Numbered from the stretch's first letter, positions 16,899 through 29,108 are shown. The stretch: 64,000 nucleotides of DNA from Pseudomonas sp. ADAK13 (GCF_012935715.1 NZ_CP052860.1:1178001-1242000); one strand, 5' to 3'. The notes: generated by a model from the letters alone, not told the origin. Translations and numbers: made by a program.

Positions 16899-17400
16899 GA
16901 ACGGTCTCTCCGGTTTTCTTACTTTTGAACATATCCAACGCCAGCATGATTGCACCGACGGTGATAGCGCTGTCAGCAAAGTTGAACGCCGGGAAGTACC
17001 AGCGGTTCTGCCAATGCACCAGAATGAAGTCGATCACATGGCCCAGGGCGATGCGGTCGTACAGGTTGCCCAATGCGCCACCCAGCACCAAGGCCAGCGC
17101 GACGGCCAGCCAGGTGTCATCGCGCCCCAGACGCTTGAGCCAGACCACCAGCACCGCACTGACCACCACGGCGATCAGGGCAAACAGCCAGCGCTGCCAG
17201 CCGGAGCTGTCAGCCAGGAAGCTGAACGCAGCGCCGGTGTTGTAGGCCAGGGTCCAGCTGAAGTAGTCGGGAATCACCACGATCTGCTGGTACATCTGCA
17301 AGGCGCCTTCGAAATGAGCCTTGCTGAGCTGGTCAATGACCAGCACCAGCACGCTCAGTACGAGCAAGCCCAGGCGTCCAAAACGACTGGCTTTAGGCAT
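16891..17400 (-). CDS. lspA: Lipoprotein signal peptidase II LspA
   Basis: Inner-membrane aspartyl protease that removes the signal peptide of diacylglyceryl-modified prolipoproteins such as BamD. The 169 residues contain four transmembrane segments. The catalytic Asp residues lie in the conserved [15 protein letters not shown] and [14 protein letters not shown] motifs. The start overlaps the end of ileS by 8 nt, the usual ileS-lspA coupling. Confidence 0.97.
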   Translation of the reverse strand: MPKASRFGRLGLLVLSVLVLVIDQLSKAHFEGALQMYQQIVVIPDYFSWTLAYNTGAAFSFLADSSGWQRWLFALIAVVVSAVLVVWLKRLGRDDTWLAVALALVLGGALGNLYDRIALGHVIDFILVHWQNRWYFPAFNFADSAITVGAIMLALDMFKSKKTGETVHD

Positions 17401-20224
17401 AGTGACGAACCTCGCCAGCGCCAGAGATGTTGTCGACGCAGCGACCGCAGATTTCCGGATGCTCCGGGTTCACACCGACATCTTCACGGCAGTGCCAGCA
17501 ACGGGCGCACTTGGCGAAGGACGACTTGACCACTTTGAGCTTGAGGCCCGGGACTTCAGTCGCGACGGCATCCGCAGGGGCTTGAGCAAACGGCGCCAGG
17601 CTGGCGGTGGACGTGATCAAGACAAAGCGCAGTTCGTTGCTCAGCTTGGCCAGGTCGGCGGTCAGGCCTTCCTCGGCAAACAGCGTGACTTCGGCCTGCA
17701 AGTTGCCGCCAACGGCCTTCGCCGCGCGCTGCACTTCCAGCTCCTTGTTCACCGCAACCTTGACCGCCATCACGCCTTCCCAGTACTCGCGGCCCAGCTC
17801 GAAGTCGGCCGGCAGTTCGGTCAGGCCTTCGTACCAGGTGTTGAGCATCACAGACTCGTTACGCTCGCCCGGCAGGTATTCCCACAGCTCGTCGGCGGTG
17901 AAGGCCAGGATCGGCGCGATCCAGCGCACCAGCGCTTCAGAGATATGGTACAGCGCGGTCTGCGCCGAACGGCGGGCCTTGCTGTTGGCGCCGGTGGTGT
18001 ACTGGCGGTCCTTGATGATGTCGAGGTAGAAACCACCCAACTCCTGCACGCAGAAATTATGGATCTTCGAGTAGACGTTCCAGAAGCGGTATTCGCCGTA
18101 GTGCTCTTGCAACTCGCGCTGCAGCAACAGGGTACGGTCCACGGCCCAACGGTCCAGGGCGAGCATGTCCTCGGCCGGCAGGATGTCGGTGGCCGGGTTG
18201 AAACCAGTCAGGTTCGACAACATGAAGCGTGCGGTGTTACGGATCCGGCGGTAGGCATCGGCGCTGCGCTGCAGGATCTGCTCGGACACGGCCATCTCGC
18301 CCGAATAATCGGTAGAGGCCACCCACAGGCGCATGATGTCGGCGCCCAGGGTGTCGTTGACCTTTTGCGGCGCGATCACGTTGCCCAAAGACTTGGACAT
18401 CTTGCGACCGTTCTCGTCGACGGTGAAACCATGGGTCAGCAACTCGCGGTACGGGGCGTGATCGTCGATCGCACAACCGGTCAGCAACGAGGAGTGGAAC
18501 CAGCCACGGTGTTGGTCGGAGCCTTCCAGGTACAGATCGGCGCGCGGGCCGGTCTCGTGACCCATAGGGTGCGAGCCACGCAATACGTGCCAGTGGGTGG
18601 TACCCGAGTCGAACCACACGTCGAGGGTGTCGCTGATCTTGTCGTACAGCGGCGCTTCGTCGCCCAACAGCTCGGCGGCATCCAGCTTGAACCAGGCTTC
18701 GATACCCTCTTGCTCAACGCGCTGGGCAACCACTTCCATCAGCTCGACGGTACGTGGGTGCAGCTCGCCGCTTTCCTTGTTCAGGAAGAACGGGATCGGC
18801 ACGCCCCAGTTGCGCTGGCGGGAGATGCACCAGTCCGGACGGTTGGCGATCATCGAGTGCAGGCGCGCCTGGCCCCAGGCCGGGACGAACTTGGTGTCTT
18901 CGATCGCCTTGATCGCACGCTTGCGCAGGGTTTCGCCGCTGGTCGGCTCTTTGTCCATGCCGATAAACCACTGCGCGGTGGCGCGGTAGATCAGTGGGGT
19001 CTTGTGGCGCCAGCAGTGCATGTAGCTGTGGGTGATGGTTTCGGTGTGCAGCAGCGCACCGACTTCAGCCAGCTTGTCGACGATCGCAGGGTTCGCCTTG
19101 AAGATGAACTGGCCACCGAAGAACTCCAGGGACGGCGCATACACCCCGTTGCTTTGCACTGGATTGATGATGTCGTCGTTGACCAGGCCGTACTGCTTGC
19201 AGATCACGAAGTCATCTACGCCATAGGCAGGCGAGCAGTGAACCACACCAGTGCCGGCGCCCAGTTCAACGTACTCGGCCAGGTAGATTGGCGACAGACG
19301 GTCGTAGAACGGGTGACGGAAGTTGATCAGCTCCAGCGCGGAGCCGGTAGTGGTCGCGATCACCGAGCCCTGCAGGTTGTAGCGGGTCAGGCACGACTCA
19401 ACCAGCTCTTCAGCCAGCACCAGCAGCTTGTCACCGACGTCTACCAGGGCGTAGGTGAATTCCGGGTGCACGTTCAGCGCCTGGTTGGCCGGGATGGTCC
19501 ACGGGGTGGTGGTCCAGATCACGATGGAGGCTGGCTTGGCCAGGCTCGCCAGGCCGAACGCTTCGGCCAGCTTGACCTCGTCGGCGATCGGGAAGGCCAC
19601 GTCGATGGTCGAGGACTTTTTGTCTTCGTATTCCACTTCTGCTTCGGCCAGGGCCGAGCCGCAGTCGAAACACCAGTTCACGGGCTTGAGGCCCTTGAAC
19701 ACGAAACCGCCCTTGACGATTTCGGCCAAGGCACGGATTTCACCGGCCTCGTTCTTGAAGTCCATGGTCTTGTACGGGTTGGCCCAGTCGCCCAACACAC
19801 CCAGACGGATGAATTCGGACTTCTGCCCTTCGATCTGCTCGGTAGCGTAGGCACGGCACAGTTCGCGGGTTTTATCCGCGCCCAGGTTCTTGCCGTAGGT
19901 CACTTCGACTTTGTGTTCGATCGGCAGGCCGTGGCAGTCCCAACCCGGAACATAAGGCGCGTCGAAGCCCGAAAGGGTTTTCGAGCGGACGATCATGTCC
20001 TTGAGAATCTTGTTCAGCGCATGACCGATGTGAATCGTGCCGTTGGCATAAGGAGGGCCGTCGTGCAGGACGAATTTCGGACGATCCTTGCCAATCTCGC
20101 GCAACTTTCCGTACAGGCCAATACTGTCCCAGCGCTGCAGGATCTGCGGTTCGCGCTGTGGCAGGCCGGCCTTCATTGGGAAGGCGGTGTCCGGAAGGTT
20201 TAGCGTGGCTTTATAGTCGGTCAT
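17393..20224 (-). CDS. ileS: Isoleucyl-tRNA synthetase
   Basis: Charges tRNA-Ile and edits misactivated valine. The 943-residue class I enzyme has HIGH (residues 65 to 68 in [12 protein letters not shown]) and KMSKS (about 608 to 612 in [12 protein letters not shown]). Between them is a large editing domain. The C-terminal zinc site has [12 protein letters not shown] and CGRCVDN. This is the bacterial chromosomal IleS type and not the mupirocin-resistant IleS2 type. It is followed by lspA with an 8-nt overlap and preceded by ribF after 13 nt. Confidence 0.98.
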   Translation of the reverse strand: MTDYKATLNLPDTAFPMKAGLPQREPQILQRWDSIGLYGKLREIGKDRPKFVLHDGPPYANGTIHIGHALNKILKDMIVRSKTLSGFDAPYVPGWDCHGLPIEHKVEVTYGKNLGADKTRELCRAYATEQIEGQKSEFIRLGVLGDWANPYKTMDFKNEAGEIRALAEIVKGGFVFKGLKPVNWCFDCGSALAEAEVEYEDKKSSTIDVAFPIADEVKLAEAFGLASLAKPASIVIWTTTPWTIPANQALNVHPEFTYALVDVGDKLLVLAEELVESCLTRYNLQGSVIATTTGSALELINFRHPFYDRLSPIYLAEYVELGAGTGVVHCSPAYGVDDFVICKQYGLVNDDIINPVQSNGVYAPSLEFFGGQFIFKANPAIVDKLAEVGALLHTETITHSYMHCWRHKTPLIYRATAQWFIGMDKEPTSGETLRKRAIKAIEDTKFVPAWGQARLHSMIANRPDWCISRQRNWGVPIPFFLNKESGELHPRTVELMEVVAQRVEQEGIEAWFKLDAAELLGDEAPLYDKISDTLDVWFDSGTTHWHVLRGSHPMGHETGPRADLYLEGSDQHRGWFHSSLLTGCAIDDHAPYRELLTHGFTVDENGRKMSKSLGNVIAPQKVNDTLGADIMRLWVASTDYSGEMAVSEQILQRSADAYRRIRNTARFMLSNLTGFNPATDILPAEDMLALDRWAVDRTLLLQRELQEHYGEYRFWNVYSKIHNFCVQELGGFYLDIIKDRQYTTGANSKARRSAQTALYHISEALVRWIAPILAFTADELWEYLPGERNESVMLNTWYEGLTELPADFELGREYWEGVMAVKVAVNKELEVQRAAKAVGGNLQAEVTLFAEEGLTADLAKLSNELRFVLITSTASLAPFAQAPADAVATEVPGLKLKVVKSSFAKCARCWHCREDVGVNPEHPEICGRCVDNISGAGEVRHYA

Positions 20225-20237
20225 TTAAGGCTCTTCA

Positions 20238-21176
20238 TTAGCGATGGGCGCTAGGTGCGGCTAGTGCACGGGCGGCGGCGACATCCGCATTGATCGCCGT
20301 TTTCAACGCCTCCAGGGAGGCGAAACGCTGCTCTTCACGCAGCTTTTGGTGGAAAGCCACCGTCAAACGCCGGTCATACAGATCACCGGCAAAATCCAAA
20401 AGGTGAACTTCCAGGTGGGCTTTGCCATCACCTGCAACCGTGGGCCTGACGCCTATGTTGGCGACTCCGGGCCACGATTGGCCGTCGATGTCGACACTCA
20501 CCAGGTAAACCCCGGTCAGCGGCACACGACGGCGCTTGAGTTGCACGTTGGCGGTTGGCGTGCCCAGTTGGCGCGCCAGCTTCTGGCCGTGCAGGACCCG
20601 CCCGGCAATCCGGAACGGGCGACCGAGCAAACGCTCGGCCAAGGCGAAGTCGGCAGCGGCCAGGGCGTTACGCACCTGGGTACTGCTCACGCGCAGGCCG
20701 TCCAGTTCGACGGTTTGCGCGGCTTCGACGGTAAAACCCTGGGTGACGCCGGCCTGCTGCAGGAAATCGAAATCCCCTACCCGGTCGCAACCGAAACGGA
20801 AGTCGTCGCCGACCTCCAGGTGCTGCACGCCCAGGCCGTCCACCAGGATACGGTCAACGAACTCGGCGGCACTGAGGCTGCGCAAGCGCTGGTTGAAAGC
20901 CAGGCAGAGGACACGGTCCACGCCCTCTTCCGCCAGCAGTTGCAGCTTGTCCCGCAGGCGGGCCAGACGTGCCGGCGCCGTTTCCGGGGTAAAGAATTCG
21001 CGGGGCTGTGGTTCAAAAATCACCACACAGCTGGGCACGCCCAACTCAACCGCACGCTCACGCAGGCGGGCCAGGATAGCCTGGTGGCCACGGTGAACAC
21101 CGTCAAAGTTGCCAATAGTGGCGACGCAGCCCCGATGCTGGGGGCGCAGGTTGTGGAGACCTCGAACCAGCTGCAT
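20238..21176 (-). CDS. ribF: Bifunctional riboflavin kinase/FAD synthetase
   Basis: RibF phosphorylates riboflavin to FMN and adenylates FMN to FAD. From ATG 21176 the protein has 312 residues. The N-terminal nucleotidyltransferase domain carries ATIGNFDGVHRGHQAIL (residues about 18 to 34). The kinase domain carries GTPTANVQL (about 200) and the YLVSVDIDGQSWPGVANIGVRPT region. The frame extends to 21272 but those residues are not conserved. First gene of the ribF-ileS-lspA-fkpB-ispH operon. No FMN riboswitch is visible. Confidence 0.96.
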   Translation of the reverse strand: MQLVRGLHNLRPQHRGCVATIGNFDGVHRGHQAILARLRERAVELGVPSCVVIFEPQPREFFTPETAPARLARLRDKLQLLAEEGVDRVLCLAFNQRLRSLSAAEFVDRILVDGLGVQHLEVGDDFRFGCDRVGDFDFLQQAGVTQGFTVEAAQTVELDGLRVSSTQVRNALAAADFALAERLLGRPFRIAGRVLHGQKLARQLGTPTANVQLKRRRVPLTGVYLVSVDIDGQSWPGVANIGVRPTVAGDGKAHLEVHLLDFAGDLYDRRLTVAFHQKLREEQRFASLEALKTAINADVAAARALAAPSAHR

Positions 21177-21294
21177 AACGCGCTTCTTGCTCATAAAGTG
21201 GTCGATTATAACCACACCCGGCCCCGGACGACAGGCAACAGCGCAGGCCATTTGTGCGAATCGATAAAACAACCGCTTTATCGACGAAAAGTCT

Positions 21295-22833
21295 CTAGCT
21301 CAGCGACTTGCGATTGAAATCCCGCAAGCGGAAGCCCATCAGCAGCAACATGCCGAAGTACACCGCTACGCCAGCCACCACTAACACACCGAGGCGCATG
21401 AAGCGCTCCAGCATATGGCCCTGATCCCAGGCGGGCATGAAGTGCATCAGGCCCAGCAGCACCGCCGCCATCGCGCCCACGGCCACCACCAGCTTGAGCG
21501 CGAACGGGCCCCAGCCCGCCTGCGGCTGGAACATTTTCTGTTTGCGCAGCTGATAAAACAGCAGCCCGGCATTGATGCAGGCACCCACACTGATCGCCAG
21601 CGCCAGCCCGGCATGCTTCAACGGGCCAATGAACGCCAGGTTGAGCAGTTGCGTCACGATAAGGGTGAAGATCGCGATTTTTACCGGGGTGCGGATATTT
21701 TGTTGAGCATAAAAGCCAGGAGCCAGCACTTTGATCACGATGATGCCCAACAGCCCGACGGAGTAGGCAATCAGCGCACGCTGGGTCATTGAGGCGTCAA
21801 ACGCGGTGAACTGGCCGTACTGGAACAGCGCAACCGTCAGCGGCTCGGCGAGCAACCCCAAGGCCACGGCGCACGGCAGCACCAGCACGAAGCACAAGCG
21901 CAGGCCCCAATCGAGGATCCGCGAATACTCGTGACGGTCCTTGCTGGCATAGGTACGGGACAACGTTGGCAGCAGGATGGTGCCGAGCGCCACGCCCAGC
22001 ACACCGGACGGCAATTCCATCAGGCGGTCGGCGTAATACATCCACGACACCGAACCCGAGACCAGCAACGAGGCGAAGGCGGTGTTGATGATCAGCGAGA
22101 TCTGGCTGACGGAAACCCCGAGGATTGCCGGCAGCATGTTGCGCATCACCCGCCAGACACCGGTGTCCTTGAGGTTCAGCCGCGGGAGCACCAGCATGCC
22201 GATCTTCTTCAGGTGCGGCAGCTGATACAGCAGTTGTGCCAGGCCACCGGCCAGGACCGCCCAGCCCAGAGCCATCACGGGCGGATCGAAGTACGGCGTC
22301 AGGAACAGCGCAAAAACAATCATGCTGACGTTAAGCAGGGTTGGCACAAACGCCGGCACCGAGAAGCGGTTCCAGGTATTGAGGATCGCCCCGGCCAGGG
22401 ACGACAGGGAAATCAGCAATATATAAGGAAAGGTCACCCGCAACAGGTCAGTGGTCAGGGCGAATTTTTCCGGCGTATTGGCAAAGCCGGGAGCCGTGGC
22501 CCAGATCACCCAGGGCGCGGCGAGCATGCCCGCGATCGTCACCAGCGTCAGCACCAGCGTCAGCAAACCCGAAACATAAGCAATAAAGGTGCGGGTCGCC
22601 TCCTCGCCTTGCTGGGCCTTGTATTCCGCCAGAATCGGCACGAAGGCCTGGGAAAAAGCCCCTTCGGCGAAGATCCGCCGCAGCAGGTTGGGCAGTTTAA
22701 AGGCAATAAAGAAGGCATCCGTGGCCATGCTGGCGCCAAAAATACGTGCCAGCAGCGTGTCACGCACAAACCCCAGAACCCGGGAAATCATGGTGATAGA
22801 GCTGACGGCGGCCAACGATTTGAGCAGGTTCAT
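21295..22833 (-). CDS. murJ: Lipid II flippase MurJ
   Basis: MurJ flips undecaprenyl-linked peptidoglycan precursor across the inner membrane. The 512-residue polytopic protein has about 14 transmembrane helices. It starts [25 protein letters not shown] in two conserved pieces, with the family's [17 protein letters not shown] and [19 protein letters not shown] motifs in the first 60 residues. The gene is divergent from rpsT and lies about 120 nt upstream of ribF, the conserved order in pseudomonads. Confidence 0.97.
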   Translation of the reverse strand: MNLLKSLAAVSSITMISRVLGFVRDTLLARIFGASMATDAFFIAFKLPNLLRRIFAEGAFSQAFVPILAEYKAQQGEEATRTFIAYVSGLLTLVLTLVTIAGMLAAPWVIWATAPGFANTPEKFALTTDLLRVTFPYILLISLSSLAGAILNTWNRFSVPAFVPTLLNVSMIVFALFLTPYFDPPVMALGWAVLAGGLAQLLYQLPHLKKIGMLVLPRLNLKDTGVWRVMRNMLPAILGVSVSQISLIINTAFASLLVSGSVSWMYYADRLMELPSGVLGVALGTILLPTLSRTYASKDRHEYSRILDWGLRLCFVLVLPCAVALGLLAEPLTVALFQYGQFTAFDASMTQRALIAYSVGLLGIIVIKVLAPGFYAQQNIRTPVKIAIFTLIVTQLLNLAFIGPLKHAGLALAISVGACINAGLLFYQLRKQKMFQPQAGWGPFALKLVVAVGAMAAVLLGLMHFMPAWDQGHMLERFMRLGVLVVAGVAVYFGMLLLMGFRLRDFNRKSLS

Positions 22834-23005
22834 TGAAAGAGTTTTTGCCTATAGATAAAGAGCAGGCGAACAAACGGCCCACATATGCGATACTCCGCGC
22901 CTGCAACAAGCACAGAGCCAAAGCTCGCGAGTTTACAGGTCAAGCGCCGGAAATAAATCACCCGCCTCTTAAGATCGACCACTCAGCAGTTCGCATCACA
23001 CGCCC

Positions 23006-23034
23006 TTGACAAGACTTCAACTCATCGGCATGAT
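23006..23034 (+). promoter_or_regulatory. Probable sigma-70 promoter of rpsT
   Basis: TTGACA at 23006-23011 is followed, after 17 bases, by CATGAT at 23029-23034, about 54 bases upstream of the rpsT GTG. The -35 is perfect and the -10 is moderate (4 of 6). The rest of 22834-23087 shows no gene. Confidence 0.55.
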
Positions 23035-23087
23035 TCGCGGCCTATTTTGTTTGCTATTTCCTAAAAAGTCTTTCGAGGAGCTCGACG

Positions 23088-23366
23088 GTGGCCAACACAC
23101 CTTCCGCCAAAAAACGTGCAAAACAGGCTGAGAAGCGTCGCAGCCACAACGCCAGCCTGCGTTCCATGGTTCGTACCTACATCAAGAATGTAGTTAAAGC
23201 CATTGACGCAAAAGACGCTGAAAAAGCTCAAGCTGCTTACGTTCTGGCCGTGCCAGTTATCGACCGTATGGCCGATAAAGGCATCATCCACAAGAACAAA
23301 GCTGCTCGCCATAAAGGTCGTCTGAATGGCCACATCAAGGCTCTGAACCTTGCTGCTGCAGCCTAA
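23088..23366 (+). CDS. rpsT: 30S ribosomal protein S20
   Basis: S20 binds the 5' domain of 16S rRNA. The product of 92 residues is very basic and helical: [20 protein letters not shown] at the N-terminus and the conserved [16 protein letters not shown] near residue 65. The start is GTG at 23088 with GAGGAG upstream. S20 genes often use weak start codons for autogenous translational control. Strong terminator downstream. Confidence 0.98.
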   Translation: MANTPSAKKRAKQAEKRRSHNASLRSMVRTYIKNVVKAIDAKDAEKAQAAYVLAVPVIDRMADKGIIHKNKAARHKGRLNGHIKALNLAAAA

Positions 23367-23380
23367 GCGATAAGCTTGTT

Positions 23381-23409
23381 AAAAAACCGACCCCAGGGTC
23401 GGTTTTTTA
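23381..23409. terminator. Terminator of rpsT
   Basis: Stem AAAACCGACCC/GGGTCGGTTTT with a short loop and a T run. The left-hand A run could make it active in both directions. Confidence 0.88.
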
Positions 23410-23430
23410 TTGCCTGCAATTTGGGCAAGC

Positions 23431-23459
23431 CAAAAAAAGAGCCGGCATGCCGGCTCTTT
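23431..23459 (-). terminator. Terminator of creA
   Basis: AGAGCCGGC/GCCGGCTCT stem (23439-23459) followed on the minus strand by seven U. It lies just after the creA stop and ends the rplU-rpmA-obg-proB-creA side. Confidence 0.85.
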
Positions 23460-23466
23460 TAGAGAT

Positions 23467-23931
23467 TTACTGCGCCGTAGGCCACGGCAGGATCGGAATC
23501 GCCGTCACCGCATTCTGCGGGCTGCCTTCGATCAAGCGGTCGCTGTAGACCAGATACACCAGGGTATTGCGCTTCTTGTCGAGGAAACGCACCACCTGCA
23601 TGGTCTTGAACACCAGGGACGTGCGCTCCTTGAACACCTCATCCCCATCCTTCAGCTCGCCCTTGAAGCGAATCGCGCCCACCTGACGACAAGCAATCGA
23701 CGCCTCGGCACGATCTTCCGCCAGGCCCAGGCCACCCTTCACCCCGCCAGTCTTGGCGCGAGACAGGTAGCAGGTCACGCCATCCACCTTCGGATCATCA
23801 AAAGCCTCGACCACGATCCGGTCATTGGGGCCGACGAACTTGAACACCGTCGACACCTGGCCAATCTCTTCGGCCGACGCCAGCAGCGGCATCGCCAACA
23901 GCAAACCGAGCAACCCCTTCATTACGCGCAT
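23467..23931 (-). CDS. creA: CreA family periplasmic protein
   Basis: Secreted protein of 154 residues with a Sec signal peptide ([20 protein letters not shown], cleavage about residue 20). It has the CreA core: [34 protein letters not shown] and SIACRQVG. The two cysteines (about 54 and 81) are conserved and probably disulfide-bonded. CreA function is not established. The name comes from the cre locus of E. coli, whose other members are not here. It lies 17 nt after proB. Confidence 0.88.
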   Translation of the reverse strand: MRVMKGLLGLLLAMPLLASAEEIGQVSTVFKFVGPNDRIVVEAFDDPKVDGVTCYLSRAKTGGVKGGLGLAEDRAEASIACRQVGAIRFKGELKDGDEVFKERTSLVFKTMQVVRFLDKKRNTLVYLVYSDRLIEGSPQNAVTAIPILPWPTAQ

Positions 23932-23948
23932 CGAGACTTCCTTTTTAC

Positions 23949-25067
23949 TTAAACCAGAATCAGGTTATCCCGGTGAACCAGCTCCGGCTCAGCCATGTAA
24001 CCCAACAGACCGACAATCGCTTCAGACGACTGCCCAATGATTTTCTGCGCCTCAAGGGCGCTGTAATTGGCCAGGCCACGGGCAATCTCGCGACCGTCCG
24101 GCGCCACACACACCACCATCTCGCCACGGCGGAAACTGCCCTGGACCAATTTCACACCCACCGGCAGCAGGCTTTTGTTGCCTTGAGACAACGCCGACAC
24201 CGCACCCGCATCCAGCACCAGCGTACCGCGCGTCTGAAGATGCCCTGCCAGCCACTGCTTGCGCGCCGCCAGCATGCCGCGCTCGGGCGACAGCAGCGTA
24301 CCGATGCGCTCACCCGCCTTCAGGCGATCCAGCACACGCTCAATCCGGCCACCCACGATGATAGTATGCGCGCCGGAACGCGCCGCCAGCCGCGCCGCAC
24401 GCAGCTTGGTCTGCATACCGCCACGCCCCAGGGCACCACCGACACTGCCGGCCACCGCATCCAGCGCCGGGTCATCTGCACGGGCTTCGTAAATCAGCTG
24501 GGCATCCGGGTTATTGCGCGGGTCAGCGTCGAACATGCCATCGCGATCCGTGAGGATCACCAGCAAGTCAGCTTCAACCAGGTTAGCCACCAGGGCCGCC
24601 AGGGTATCGTTGTCGCCGAAACGAATTTCGTCGGTCACCACGGTGTCATTCTCGTTGATCACCGGGATCACCTTGAGTTCAACCAGGGCGCGCAAGGTGC
24701 TGCGGGCATTCAGGTAGCGCTTGCGGTCAGACAAGTCGTCATGGGTCAGCAGAATCTGCGCCGTGTGGCGACCGTGCTCGGCAAAGCTGGACTCCCAGGC
24801 CTGCACCAGGCCCATCTGACCGATGGCGGCAGCGGCCTGCAGCTCGTGCATCGCGCTGGGTCGCGCGGTCCAGCCGAGACGGCTCATGCCCGCGGCAACT
24901 GCCCCGGACGACACCAGCACCAACTCAACGCCAGCCTCATGCAACGCCACCATCTGGTCCACCCAGACGCTCATGGCCGCACGATCCAGCCCCTTGCCAT
25001 CCGCCGTCAGCAGCGCGCTACCGATCTTAACGACCCAACGCTGCGCACCTGTCACCTTGCTCCGCAT
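23949..25067 (-). CDS. proB: Glutamate 5-kinase ProB
   Basis: Catalyses the first, feedback-inhibited step of proline synthesis (glutamate to glutamyl-5-phosphate). From ATG 25067 ([20 protein letters not shown]) it has 372 residues. The amino acid kinase domain carries [18 protein letters not shown] and [10 protein letters not shown]-terminal PUA domain starts at about residue 277 ([20 protein letters not shown]). Two adjacent ATG codons and a TTG further upstream are alternative starts; the second ATG has AAGG at good spacing. It is cotranscribed with obg, from which it is separated by about 120 nt with a hairpin. Confidence 0.96.
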   Translation of the reverse strand: MRSKVTGAQRWVVKIGSALLTADGKGLDRAAMSVWVDQMVALHEAGVELVLVSSGAVAAGMSRLGWTARPSAMHELQAAAAIGQMGLVQAWESSFAEHGRHTAQILLTHDDLSDRKRYLNARSTLRALVELKVIPVINENDTVVTDEIRFGDNDTLAALVANLVEADLLVILTDRDGMFDADPRNNPDAQLIYEARADDPALDAVAGSVGGALGRGGMQTKLRAARLAARSGAHTIIVGGRIERVLDRLKAGERIGTLLSPERGMLAARKQWLAGHLQTRGTLVLDAGAVSALSQGNKSLLPVGVKLVQGSFRRGEMVVCVAPDGREIARGLANYSALEAQKIIGQSSEAIVGLLGYMAEPELVHRDNLILV

Positions 25068-25146
25068 CATCTTCAACCTTAGATAGAGGGCCGCGCGACC
25101 CAGCGCCGCCCATAACGTTATTCGTGACTACCGATTTCCAGATACC

Positions 25147-25170
25147 AAAACGCCGCTCGATTGAGCGGCG
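25147..25170 (-). terminator. Hairpin/terminator after obg
   Basis: Perfect CGCCGCTC/GAGCGGCG stem with a 4-nt loop (25151-25170), followed on the minus strand by TTTT. It may be a weak attenuator between obg and proB. Confidence 0.65.
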
Positions 25171-25190
25171 CTTAAGTTTACTGCAACGAA

Positions 25191-26444
<1,254 letters not shown>

Positions 26445-26563
26445 TTAAGAAACCAAGACATAAGACTCTTGCAAAAATGAGCGCAGCGACCTCAAGCAAC
26501 GACCGCAAATCCACTGCCTTCACCCATCACAAACAGCTTTGCAAGAGACTCACCCCACAAACG

Positions 26564-26592
26564 AAAAAGCCCCGTCGCGAGACAGGGCTTTT
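26564..26592 (-). terminator. Terminator/attenuator after rpmA
   Basis: On the minus strand, GCCCTGTC pairs with GACGGGGC (one G-T) around a 4-nt loop and is followed by TTTTT. It lies between rpmA and obgE, so part of the transcription probably stops after the ribosomal protein genes. The rest of 26415-26607 shows no gene. Confidence 0.8.
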
Positions 26593-26607
26593 CCAGCAAC
26601 TACGTAA

Positions 26608-26883
26608 TTATGCCGCGACGACTTCAGTCTTCGGGACAATGCTCACGTAACGGCGGTTGAAAGCGCCTTTTACTTCAAACTTGATCACGCCGTCGATTTT
26701 AGCGAACAGAGTGTGATCTTTACCCATGCCAACACCGTAACCGGCGTGGAATTGGGTGCCGCGCTGACGCACGATGATGTTGCCCGGAATGATAACCTGG
26801 CCGCCATACATCTTCACGCCAAGGCGTTTGGCTTCTGAGTCGCGACCGTTACGGGTACTACCACCAGCTTTTTTGTGTGCCAT
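26608..26883 (-). CDS. rpmA: 50S ribosomal protein L27
   Basis: L27 reaches the peptidyl transferase centre with its N-terminus. The 91-residue product begins [20 protein letters not shown] and has the [19 protein letters not shown] core. It has no N-terminal leader of the type cleaved in Firmicutes. It lies 34 nt after rplU, in the rplU-rpmA-obg order. Confidence 0.99.
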   Translation of the reverse strand: MAHKKAGGSTRNGRDSEAKRLGVKMYGGQVIIPGNIIVRQRGTQFHAGYGVGMGKDHTLFAKIDGVIKFEVKGAFNRRYVSIVPKTEVVAA

Positions 26884-26917
26884 GAGTCAATTCTCCTAGT
26901 GAGGAATTAGGCTGAAA

Positions 26918-27232
26918 TTAAGCCTGAATACCGGTGATTTTGATCTCGGTGTACCACTGGCGGTGGCCCATACGCTTCATGTGGTGCTTACGACGACGGA
27001 ACTTGATGATGCGGACTTTATCGTGACGACCTTGGGAGATCACTTCAGCCACAACGGTAGCGCCTGCAACAACTGGAGCGCCGATGTTCACGTCATCGCC
27101 ATTGGCGACCAACAGAACGCGATCAAAGGTAACGGATTCGCCAGTAGCGATTTCCAGCTTCTCGATCTTCAGGTATTCACCTGGGGCGACCTTGTATTGC
27201 TTGCCACCAGTAACAATTACTGCGTACGACAT
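26918..27232 (-). CDS. rplU: 50S ribosomal protein L21
   Basis: L21 binds 23S rRNA. From ATG 27232 the 104-residue product begins [20 protein letters not shown] and ends with the basic [20 protein letters not shown] region. The longer frame to 27322 is not conserved. A promoter is visible at 27364-27392. Confidence 0.99.
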   Translation of the reverse strand: MSYAVIVTGGKQYKVAPGEYLKIEKLEIATGESVTFDRVLLVANGDDVNIGAPVVAGATVVAEVISQGRHDKVRIIKFRRRKHHMKRMGHRQWYTEIKITGIQA

Positions 27233-27363
27233 GGTATTTCTCCGATAATCCTGCTCACCCAGCGCTTTATAAGAAGAGGTATTGGCTGGCATGGCTGCAT
27301 GGGATGGACGTCCCGAATGCAATTGCGTAAGGCAGGTGCTGCCCAGGAAGTTCAGGGTGCGCG

Positions 27364-27392
27364 ATTGTACGCAAGCTATGGAGGTGTTGCAA
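27364..27392 (-). promoter_or_regulatory. Sigma-70 promoter of rplU-rpmA
   Basis: On the minus strand TTGCAA (27392-27387), a 17-base spacer and TACAAT (27369-27364). It lies about 130 nt upstream of rplU, leaving a long leader. Confidence 0.75.
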
Positions 27393-27410
27393 GTAGCCGT
27401 CTATCGCGCC

Positions 27411-27439
27411 TTGACACTACGGGACGTGGGTCCTAGCAT
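27411..27439 (+). promoter_or_regulatory. Sigma-70 promoter of ispB
   Basis: TTGACA at 27411-27416, a 17-base spacer and TAGCAT at 27434-27439, about 33 nt upstream of the ispB ATG. It stands back to back with the rplU promoter only about 20 bases away. Confidence 0.7.
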
Positions 27440-27471
27440 GCCGCGCAACCCTTCTGGAGCGACTGTCGCTG

Positions 27472-28440
27472 ATGCAACCCCAAGCTTTCTACCGCGCGGT
27501 GGCGGACGATTTTAGCGCCGTCGACGGCATCATCAAGAAGCAGCTGACTTCTAAAGTGCCGCTGGTCTCCAAAATTGGCGACTACATTACGTCGGCCGGC
27601 GGTAAACGCCTGCGTCCTTTATTAGTGTTGCTGTGTGGCAAGGCCCTCGGCCGCGAAGGCGATGACCTGCGCCTGCTGGCCGCGACCATCGAGTTCCTGC
27701 ACACCGCCACCCTGCTGCACGACGACGTGGTCGACATGTCCGGCATGCGCCGCGGTCGCGAGACGGCCAACGCGATGTGGGGCAACGCGCCAAGCGTGCT
27801 GGTGGGCGACTTCCTGTACTCACGTTCCTTCGAAATGATGGTCGAGCTGGGCTCGATGCCGGTGATGAAGATTCTTTCACAGGCCACGCGCATCATCGCC
27901 GAAGGCGAAGTGTTGCAGCTGTCGAAGGTTCGCGACGCCAGCACCACCGAAGAAACCTACATGGAAGTGATTCGCGGCAAAACCGCGATGCTCTTCGAAG
28001 CCTCGACCCACAGTGCCGCGGCCCTGTGCGAAGCGACGCCCGAGCAGAGCGAAGCCCTGCGCACCTTCGGCGATCACCTGGGCGTAGCCTTCCAGCTCGT
28101 GGACGACCTGCTGGATTATCGCGGCGACGCCGAAACCCTGGGCAAGAACGTCGGTGACGACCTGGCCGAGGGCAAGCCGACCTTGCCGCTGATCTACACC
28201 ATGCGCGAAGGCACGCCGGAACAGGCCGCCCTGGTGCGCAAGGCGATCCAGAAAGGCGGGATCGAAGACCTGGAAAGCATCCGTGAAGCCGTGGAAGCCT
28301 CGGGCTCCCTCGAATACACCGCACAACTGGCCCGTGACTACGTCGCTCGCGCCATCCAATGCCTGGAAGCCCTTCCAGCCAGCGAATACCGGGACGCCCT
28401 GGTTGAGCTGAGTGAGTTTGCGGTCGCACGCACCCACTGA
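27472..28440 (+). CDS. ispB: Polyprenyl diphosphate synthase (ubiquinone side chain)
   Basis: Trans-polyprenyl diphosphate synthase that makes the ubiquinone side chain (octaprenyl in E. coli; pseudomonads use nonaprenyl). The 322-residue protein has the first Asp-rich motif LLHDDVVDMSGMRRG (residues about 83 to 97) and the second, VDDLLDYRGD (about 210). GKRLRPLLVLL near residue 43 binds the allylic/IPP phosphates. It is divergent from rplU with a clear promoter. The product's chain length cannot be read from the sequence. Confidence 0.94.
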   Translation: MQPQAFYRAVADDFSAVDGIIKKQLTSKVPLVSKIGDYITSAGGKRLRPLLVLLCGKALGREGDDLRLLAATIEFLHTATLLHDDVVDMSGMRRGRETANAMWGNAPSVLVGDFLYSRSFEMMVELGSMPVMKILSQATRIIAEGEVLQLSKVRDASTTEETYMEVIRGKTAMLFEASTHSAAALCEATPEQSEALRTFGDHLGVAFQLVDDLLDYRGDAETLGKNVGDDLAEGKPTLPLIYTMREGTPEQAALVRKAIQKGGIEDLESIREAVEASGSLEYTAQLARDYVARAIQCLEALPASEYRDALVELSEFAVARTH

Positions 28441-28456
28441 TTCTGCTCTGCTTCAT

Positions 28457-28482
28457 GTGGGAGCTGGCTTGCCTGCTCCCAC
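28457..28482. repeat. REP-like short hairpin
   Basis: GTGGGAGC and GCTCCCAC (8-bp arms) surround TGGCTTGCCT. This is a single REP unit after ispB and could also act as a 3' mRNA stabiliser. Confidence 0.7.
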
Positions 28483-28569
28483 AGCGCTCTCTGGCGTTGC
28501 TGCACCCTGCCGGGCTAAAACCCTATACAATGTGCGCTTTTTAGCCATCCTGAAACTAAAGGAGCTTTA

Positions 28570-28911
28570 GTGAGCACGTTGCCACCCTGCCCGAAATGCA
28601 ATTCCGAATACACCTACGAAGACGGCGCCCAGCTGATTTGCCCGGAATGCGCCCATGAGTGGGCCGTCGGAGGCGAAGCCGAGGCTGCCAGCGATGAATC
28701 CGTGAAAAAAGACTCTGTGGGCAACGTCCTGCAGGACGGCGACACCATCACCGTGATCAAGGACCTCAAGGTCAAGGGCACCTCTCTGGTGGTCAAGGTC
28801 GGCACCAAGGTGAAAAACATCCGCCTGTGCGACGGCGACCACGATATCGACTGCAAGATCGACGGTATCGGCCCGATGAAACTCAAGTCCGAGTTCGTAC
28901 GCAAAGTCTGA
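28570..28911 (+). CDS. yjdM: YjdM/PhnA-type zinc-ribbon protein
   Basis: Small cytosolic protein of 113 residues, homologous to E. coli YjdM (formerly PhnA). It has an N-terminal zinc ribbon ([21 protein letters not shown]) and a C-terminal beta domain ([17 protein letters not shown] and [20 protein letters not shown]). Despite the old name it is not the phosphonoacetate hydrolase and is not near phosphonate genes here. The start is GTG 28570 after AAAGGAGC. Confidence 0.92.
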   Translation: MSTLPPCPKCNSEYTYEDGAQLICPECAHEWAVGGEAEAASDESVKKDSVGNVLQDGDTITVIKDLKVKGTSLVVKVGTKVKNIRLCDGDHDIDCKIDGIGPMKLKSEFVRKV

Positions 28912-29062
28912 ATCTGCTGCCTCCATCCCGTGCCCTGCACGGGATGGCGCTTCGTCCTCCCCGCATCACCCCCGCACTACTGGCAAAAGGCCAGGCCTTT
29001 TGATCAAAAACAATATCCACACAGAAAAGTACGGAAATCGCCAATAGGTACTTGCTATTCCT

Positions 29063-29085
29063 TGAATAAGAATTATTCTCATTGA
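29063..29085. promoter_or_regulatory. Putative Fur box
   Basis: On the minus strand the 19-mer AATGAGAATAATTCTTATT closely resembles the Fur consensus, two inverted hexamers of GATAAT type. It contains a perfect GAATAA/TTATTC inverted repeat. It lies about 25 bases upstream of the PA4570-type gene. Such a site would repress the gene in iron-replete cells. Confidence 0.6.
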
Positions 29086-29108
29086 AACCCATCAAGGAGA
29101 TGCGACCC

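Noticed and set aside
15528..16928. A 466-codon + strand frame across ispH and fkpB
   Set aside because: Covers two well-supported genes in antisense and has no independent evidence.
17321..20203. A 960-codon open frame on the + strand
   Set aside because: It lies exactly opposite ileS, has no family similarity, and its His/Val/Gln-rich composition is typical of the antisense of GC-rich genes.
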